A stretch of 64,000 nucleotides of DNA from Atherix ibis. Its lineage: Eukaryota; Arthropoda; Insecta; Diptera; Athericidae. The notes below the pieces were generated by a model. The model saw nothing but the letters and a program-made list of their open reading frames with translations. It was not told the DNA's origin and ran no database searches. The stretch is taken from contig OY282607.1 of NCBI GenBank assembly GCA_958298945.1, positions 35,063,000-35,126,999 of the forward strand, written 5' to 3'. Made by a program: the position numbers and the translations under genes. Below, piece by piece: positions 58,261 through 64,000 of the stretch. Position 1 is the first letter of the stretch. Every line of letters starts with the position of its first letter.

Positions 58261-61200
58261 ATTTTTTTAAAAAATATTATCACATCTAAGACAAATTACT
58301 AATAGTAATAATAAAAAATTCCAAATTTAATATAAAACTTTATTAAAAAATAACTGAAAATTCAAAAACAATACGTAACGATAATATCTGTTATATTAAT
58401 ATAGCTAATAAAATATCTAATTACATATACTATAATTATAGAAGATAGTTAAAAAAAAAACCTATTGTAAATAGTAATTAATTAAATGGAAATAATATAT
58501 TTTGATCAGGTATTAAATCAAAGGGATACATGTTCGAAAAAAAACACCAAGTTTATGTTTTTACATAATAAGATGAGATAGTCCAGAAAAAGAGCGAAAA
58601 AAATAATATTCTTACGAAAGATGCTAAAGGATAAATATATCGAAAAAAAGACAATCAAGGATATAAACACTGAGCAATTTCGTATACTGAAAAACAATAG
58701 GCAGATGATAGATACACTTATAAGGAGTATTAGATCTTCTGGCTTTCAGTTTTCATTGTTCAACGATGCCCACCCAAGTGATGGTTTACATAATCATCAT
58801 CGTATCCTGTTAAAGCAGAATAAATAAATAAACTCATTAATAAATAAACTTAAATATGATGCAAATAAAATATGAATAAATTTTTTTCTGATCTATATCT
58901 AAATTCTATGAATAGTATAACGGATCTAATTTTGATAGAATCATTTAATATAATTTAAATATAAACTCATGATAACTATGGTATATGAAAATATTAACCA
59001 TTAAAAAAAATGAAATTTATACGAAAAGCATAAACGAAAATGAGTGCCTCTTTTATTAGCGCAAATATATTAAAATGCAAATAAAAATACTATAAAAAAA
59101 TACATATAAAAACCAATAAATGGTTTTAATATAGAGCTTATAAAAAAAAACATCATTTATTTTTTCTATTTTATTTTTTTTCTAACAACATAATATCCAT
59201 GAAAATGTATACTATTCGTATGGAAAAGGTTATGTAAATACGAGTAGTAGGATAGGAATTTTGTAGGAAGGGTGGCATACTAACATGTACTGTACTGTAT
59301 TTGAGTATCAATAAAGGACTTTCAACACTGATTTCTTTCACTGTAGTTCAAGATTTAAATGATTCCAAGTGAAAAGCGGTTGTTTTCTTCTTTTGGGTGG
59401 TGTGAAAAAAGCTTTCTCAAGTTAAGTAGAGTGGAGTATATTACGCGATATTGAAAAGCTAAGAACTAGTGAAAAGGGCGATACTGGGCACGTGTGTATT
59501 TTGCTGTTAGAATAGATGGATATGTATAAGCAGTATAGCATTTTTGTATAAAATCTAAGAAGAAGAATAGGGAAATAGAAGAACAAGTTTTCGAAGTTCC
59601 ATAACTGTACAATTTTCTCGGTTTTCTACTTTATAAAAATGTAGTGGAAACCAAAAAAAAATACCTACGAGCATATTTAGTTTTTGTTTCAATTAAATAT
59701 AAACATTATTCTTCATATCCCCTTACCCCTGTTACCGCTACCATTAACCATCTATAAAATATAATGATTAATAGTAGTGGCACTCAATTAAATGCTTCAA
59801 TGTCGAAGAAGGAATTTGAATAAATTATAAAACAAAAAATTAATTTTGAATATCACAGATTTAAGGACCTAAAAGTGATGAGTATAAAAGTGTAAATTAA
59901 ATGGAGTGCCATAAAAAGAAAGTTTTTTTAAAAAAAACATTTTCTTATTTTTTTTTTAATCTACGAGTATTATTGGAAGAAGCTTAGTTAGTTTTGTTTG
60001 ATATTTGCTTATTAAGTTTATTTTAGTTAGTATTTGTTTAAGGATCAGAATATATGTACGAAAAAAGTTTTGCATGGGAATATTTTACAATTCAGTGCGA
60101 TTATGTACATGTTCAGTATTTGAATTTTGTTTGTTATGTTAAGTGGTATTTTTCTGGTGTTTCGTAATAGTACTAATAATGTTATGAAAATTGTGAAAAA
60201 TAGAACAAAAAAAATCAACTAGGATATTTAAAAAAAAATTATGTAATTAACATCTGATCATAGATGAATTAATAAAAGCTAATTTAGCTTATGATCAGAA
60301 TTTGATTTTGATAAAATAAAAATATCTTTAAAAAAAAGTCTAAAAATCTCAATAAGTATCTGAGATAAGCTTTTAATGAATTTTTATATTAAATATATTT
60401 TTCAAATATGCAATTTACCAGTTTCATAACTGTCGACTTAAACTAGTGTACTTAATACTTAAGGGTTGATTGCGCATTTATTCTTCTTTGGGCGTGCGAT
60501 GAACTGTTTGCTAACTTTTTTTTTTCTGAACCAGTATTGGAGTTATTATCTTTGAATATATTTTAAGTTTAGTTAAATCTGAATAAATGCTTTCTAATAT
60601 AAAAATTATTTCTCATAGTTTTGACTGCGCTTTTTTGAATTGCTATAAAAATTTCTTAAAAATAAATTAAAAAAAATAAACAAGTGAATACCGTTATTAT
60701 GAAGAAAATAAATTAAAAAAAAAAAACTAAAAAAATCTCAAAATTTTATATAATAAAGTTAATTAATTTTTAAATTATAAAAACACTTAAAACGTAAAGT
60801 AGAAAAAAGTGCCAAAAGTGAGCGTGATTATCGTAATCCTTTGAATGCTAATTATTTTCAATCTTTTCTTGCAGGAGAATAAATAATAGAAAAAAAATTT
60901 GTTAAAATTATAAAAACAGTGTCAAGTTCAAGTGTTTTAACATTTTAGCACGTACGTAGTACTAACAAGTTGTTCCAAATACAATTACAACAAAAACAAG
61001 ATGTAATTATAATAAAAGAAATGGCCAAGAAAGAATGTAATTATGTTGAGTGAAATTTTATTAAATCAGAAAATACAATAAAATTACAAATAGAAAAGGG
61101 TAAAGGAAAAGACTTAAAGGATTAGCTAAACGACATTATATTTTCCTCGTTAATTCTACTTTTTCCTTTTGATTTCCATCATTAAGTTTATCTTATACTT

Positions 61201-62194
61201 TGGCTTTTCATTTTTCTCTACCAATTAGAATTCAGAATATAATATAAATAAAAAAAAACATTGTTAAGGATTACAAGGCATTGGAGGATTCCATTCGTGC
61301 GCACGAAATTATTACAAAAGGTAAGAAATTTTTGGTTTTAAGTTTGTTCACTTCTAACATAAACATCTACACACGAACACTTACGATAAATATTCACTTT
61401 TGGATATAACAAAATTCAATGTTTCTATATATATTTTTCTATAGACAGTTTAGAATATTTATATAAGTAACTTTGCTATATGATCCCATCGAGGTTTATA
61501 TGCCACACGTAATTTATGACTGGTTAAATTTAAATTATTTTCCCAAAAGGATTCTGTAATATTATTGGAACTTCAATGTCAGCGTTGATTTATAACCGCT
61601 TGTACTGATTATATAACCGATAGTATTTCTACAGGGAGCATAATGGGGTGCGTTTTACATTCATTCATTTTGATTGCTTTTATTTATTATTTTCCAAGTA
61701 TTTTATTGATAATATATTACAGAGGAAATATTGGTACACTCAATAATATTTAAATACGAGGTCTATTTCTATTAATATGAATATTTTTCTATATGTATTA
61801 TACTGATTTCATAAAATATTTTCACTTGTGAAATTAATCAAATGAATTCTTAGAAGCATCAATAACATTATTGATCAAATGATAATTCAAATATTTAGGC
61901 TCATATCTATTTAGCAAATATATCCAGCCCTTTTTTACATGAAAGATATGTTCTAACAAAAACTGTGGTAAAAAAGGATATGTTACACCCAGTAAAATTG
62001 ATAATGTGTGCCAGAACTATGTCCAATGAAGAAGAAATAAATTGTAGGTTTTTTCTTTAAAAAAAAAACGCGTAAAAAATGAAATAATGTAAATCCATAT
62101 TTTATAAATTGTATAAAATATTATTCAAAAATATTATTGTTAATCTATAACACAAAATGAAAAGGAAAACTAGTTTTTTTGGAAATTAGCGTAG
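58261..62194. other. AT-rich DNA, no gene supported
   Basis: Contains a 68-codon ATG frame at 58621-58827 without family resemblance, and otherwise A/T-rich sequence. It may be intronic or intergenic. Confidence 0.45.
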
Positions 62195-62276
62195 GACCAT
62201 GCCTCAGTAGGATTCGAACCTACGCGACCCTTTGGTTGGTAGTCCAGTACGCTAACGATCGTGCTACCGGGCCAAC
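62195..62276 (-). pseudogene. tRNA-like sequence (tRNA pseudogene or SINE head)
   Basis: On the minus strand GGCCCGGTAGCACGATCGTTAGCG resembles the start and A box of a tRNA (tagcacgatcgttagcg). GTAGG-TTCGAAT-CCTAC is a perfect 5-bp T-arm with a 7-base loop and a consensus B box (GGTTCGAATCC, 62210-62220). The acceptor ends do not pair and the anticodon arm is irregular, so it is not a working tRNA gene. A tRNA-derived SINE head or decayed tRNA copy fits best. Confidence 0.55.
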
Positions 62277-63552
62277 TGATCGTATTTTTGTCTGTTTGTT
62301 TTACATAAAATTAAAAATAATTTTAATTTGTTTATTTTATTTTGACCAGTATTATTATGTATTTTAGAAATGCCAAAAAGGAAGGACTGAAATTTTAAGG
62401 TCGTTGAAAAAAATGTGGGTTATAACTCTTTAATAAGATCAGAAAATGGCAAAGTCAATTAAAATTAACTATTAAATAATGGGCAAAAATATTGTAAACG
62501 AGACTTAATAGCCCGTAAGCTTTAAGAAAAATATATTATTGACATAGAATAGAAATGAAAGTTTGTAATTTGCTTTAAAACACAGGAGCAAGTCCTAATA
62601 CTTGCTGTATTTTTTTTTGATGGAATATTTTATGGACTGAGTCGTTATTTTTTTTACATGGGACCTATTGAAAATTTTTTTTTTATTTTTCACCAAATAA
62701 AAACGAAGGTCAAAAATGTGTAATACCTGATGGAAAACAAAAATTTAGGAAAATAATAATTTTCGATTATGTTTGACATTAAAGTTCCTATCTTTAAATT
62801 GATTACTGATTCTATGGAAATGGACTCAATTTGGAATTTGTGTTAAAACAAATAATTTGTGGAAAAAGGACATATTTTTTTTATTCGAACTCTGTTATTT
62901 CAAAATCGTGTAAAAAAAGATCTTGCAAAAACAATTTGGGTTTAATTTAATATCGTTAATAAATTGGTCGAGAAAATGTGGTAAAATTTACAATGAATTC
63001 GAGCATTAATCAAATTATAATTGCAATGACAATTAATTTCTGATAAATACGCCTAATTAATCACACTTCTCCTTCCTAACAATGACTTTTTTAGGCAGTA
63101 ATATATTGTAACAGGAGCAATTTCATGTGGTTCACTTTTTACTAAAGACAGTAACAATTTGTAATTGAAAATTGTGAACATAATTATTTTCAATAACAAA
63201 TACGTAAGAGTTTTTACAAATTTTCCATAAAATGTAATTGTGTCGATGTGATTTTGTTATAAATTAAAAGGAGATCGGCAACAACATATACGTTGAAATT
63301 TATTGGATGGCTAGTGCGTCCTAACATAGTTTTTTAGTTCATAAAAAGGTTAAATTTGTACTACAGCTTTATCCATTTTTTGGTTTGTAAAGTACAGCCT
63401 TGTTTTTTAAAAACTGTTAAACATACAACACCGAACAAAGCGTTAAGTAACGACGTTTCACTCTTAAAAATGAGATTAAGGAACCTAATTTCTCAACTTG
63501 GTGGATACATCGATAAGTAAAATTGCCATATATGAGGATTTGGAAAGGTAAA
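62277..63552. other. AT-rich DNA, nothing recognised
   Basis: No gene or repeat could be assigned. A/T tracts dominate. Confidence 0.5.
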
Positions 63553-63603
63553 AGACAGTTATTTTTTGCGGAGAAGCTATATATCCGCAAAAAATAACTG
63601 TCT
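63553..63603. repeat. Perfect 20-bp hairpin with 11-base loop
   Basis: Arms 63553-63572 and 63584-63603 are exact reverse complements (core gacagttattttttgcgg) around gaagctatata. Complementarity stops abruptly on both sides. This is unlike a microRNA precursor, which would be longer and imperfect, and more like a small inverted duplication. Confidence 0.95.
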
Positions 63604-64000
63604 GATATGCATTATAGTCTGAAGAGACCTTTACCTTAATTTCCGAGCACTATGGCCGTATGATAATTGATATTTTTTGACCTGAAATTTAAGAACTTCA
63701 CCTGGACTATAAGTGGTTTTAACAAGAAAGCACCAACAGTTACATAAAATCCCAAATTTAGTGTTTATTGTGCGAAAAGTTCTAAGGACACGTGTTTTCG
63801 AGATTTGGTGATGTCAATTGGCCTTCAAGATCCTGACATTTGACAACATTCAACTTTTTCTTGTATATATTTACACAGATAATTTTTATATTTTAGATCA
63901 TTTAAAATCTGTCAACTAATTTACGAAAGAATTACTGAAATTTATCTCAGAAAATCGAGCGCTGCAAGAAGTTTTTGGATAATTTTGTTCATAATTTTAT
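63604..64000. other. Window end, no gene recognised
   Basis: Slightly less AT-rich than the preceding kilobases, but no coding frame or RNA gene could be identified. Confidence 0.45.

Noticed and set aside
58621..58827. 68-codon frame ending near NDAHPSDGLHNHHR
   Set aside because: Plausible composition, but no family, promoter or neighbouring exon was found.
63553..63603. microRNA precursor
   Set aside because: The stem is only 20 bp, perfectly paired and ends abruptly, unlike a pri-miRNA.
1..64000. CRISPR arrays, bacterial operons or phage genes
   Set aside because: None is present. Introns, ESCRT-III, LSm6 and Prp38 show that this is animal nuclear DNA.

Overview
The window is AT-rich, intron-containing animal DNA, almost certainly from a fly (Diptera). 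The clues are single-copy nuclear genes with short introns, mariner elements of four types, jockey/R1-like LINEs, a Ty3/gypsy relic, hAT debris and long AT-rich spacers. I cannot name the species. No bacterial features (operons, CRISPR) are present.

Host genes occupy about 10.5-27.6 kb. In order they are: a small secreted-protein gene (10561-10987, minus); a second one (14063-15312, plus, with a GC-AG intron); LSm6 (16249-16562, plus); a third small secreted-protein gene (18110-18581, minus); two tandem copies of the ESCRT-III gene shrub/Snf7/CHMP4 (20814-21848 and 23206-24196, both minus, identical five-exon structure, both open); and the splicing factor Prp38 (26548-27522, plus, intronless). 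Between the second shrub copy and Prp38 lies a transposon-like unit (24458-26172). It shares short terminal sequences at its ends, has a decayed DUF4806 gene with introns inside, and has a 380-bp foldback sequence at its right end.

The rest is transposon graveyard and unannotatable AT-rich DNA. 0-10 kb holds a mariner remnant, an RNase H fragment of a LINE and a head-to-head rearranged mariner. 29.5-32 kb holds a cecropia/Hsmar1-like mariner next to a hAT remnant. 34.8-38.6 kb holds the 3' end of an R1-like LINE and an almost intact irritans-type (Himar1-like) mariner with a broken start. 40-47.5 kb holds a mariner with a palindromic deletion junction, two DD41D (rosa-like) mariners and a jockey fragment. 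49-52.7 kb is a nest: a Ty3/gypsy relic with a MITE in its terminal region and an R1-like LINE splitting its integrase. 53-64 kb has no recognisable gene, only a tRNA-like unit and a perfect 20-bp hairpin.

The most unusual object is at 46077-46919, inside a DD41D mariner. It has a 5S rRNA-like head with an intact terminal helix and internal promoter region, directly followed by a tRNA-type T-arm with a perfect B box, then the N-terminal half of a LINE endonuclease, then a jump to a 3' tail and poly(A). It reads as an internally deleted LINE, or SINE-like derivative, with a composite Pol III-type head. A second theme is recurrent short perfect inverted duplications, several of them at rearrangement points inside mariner copies.
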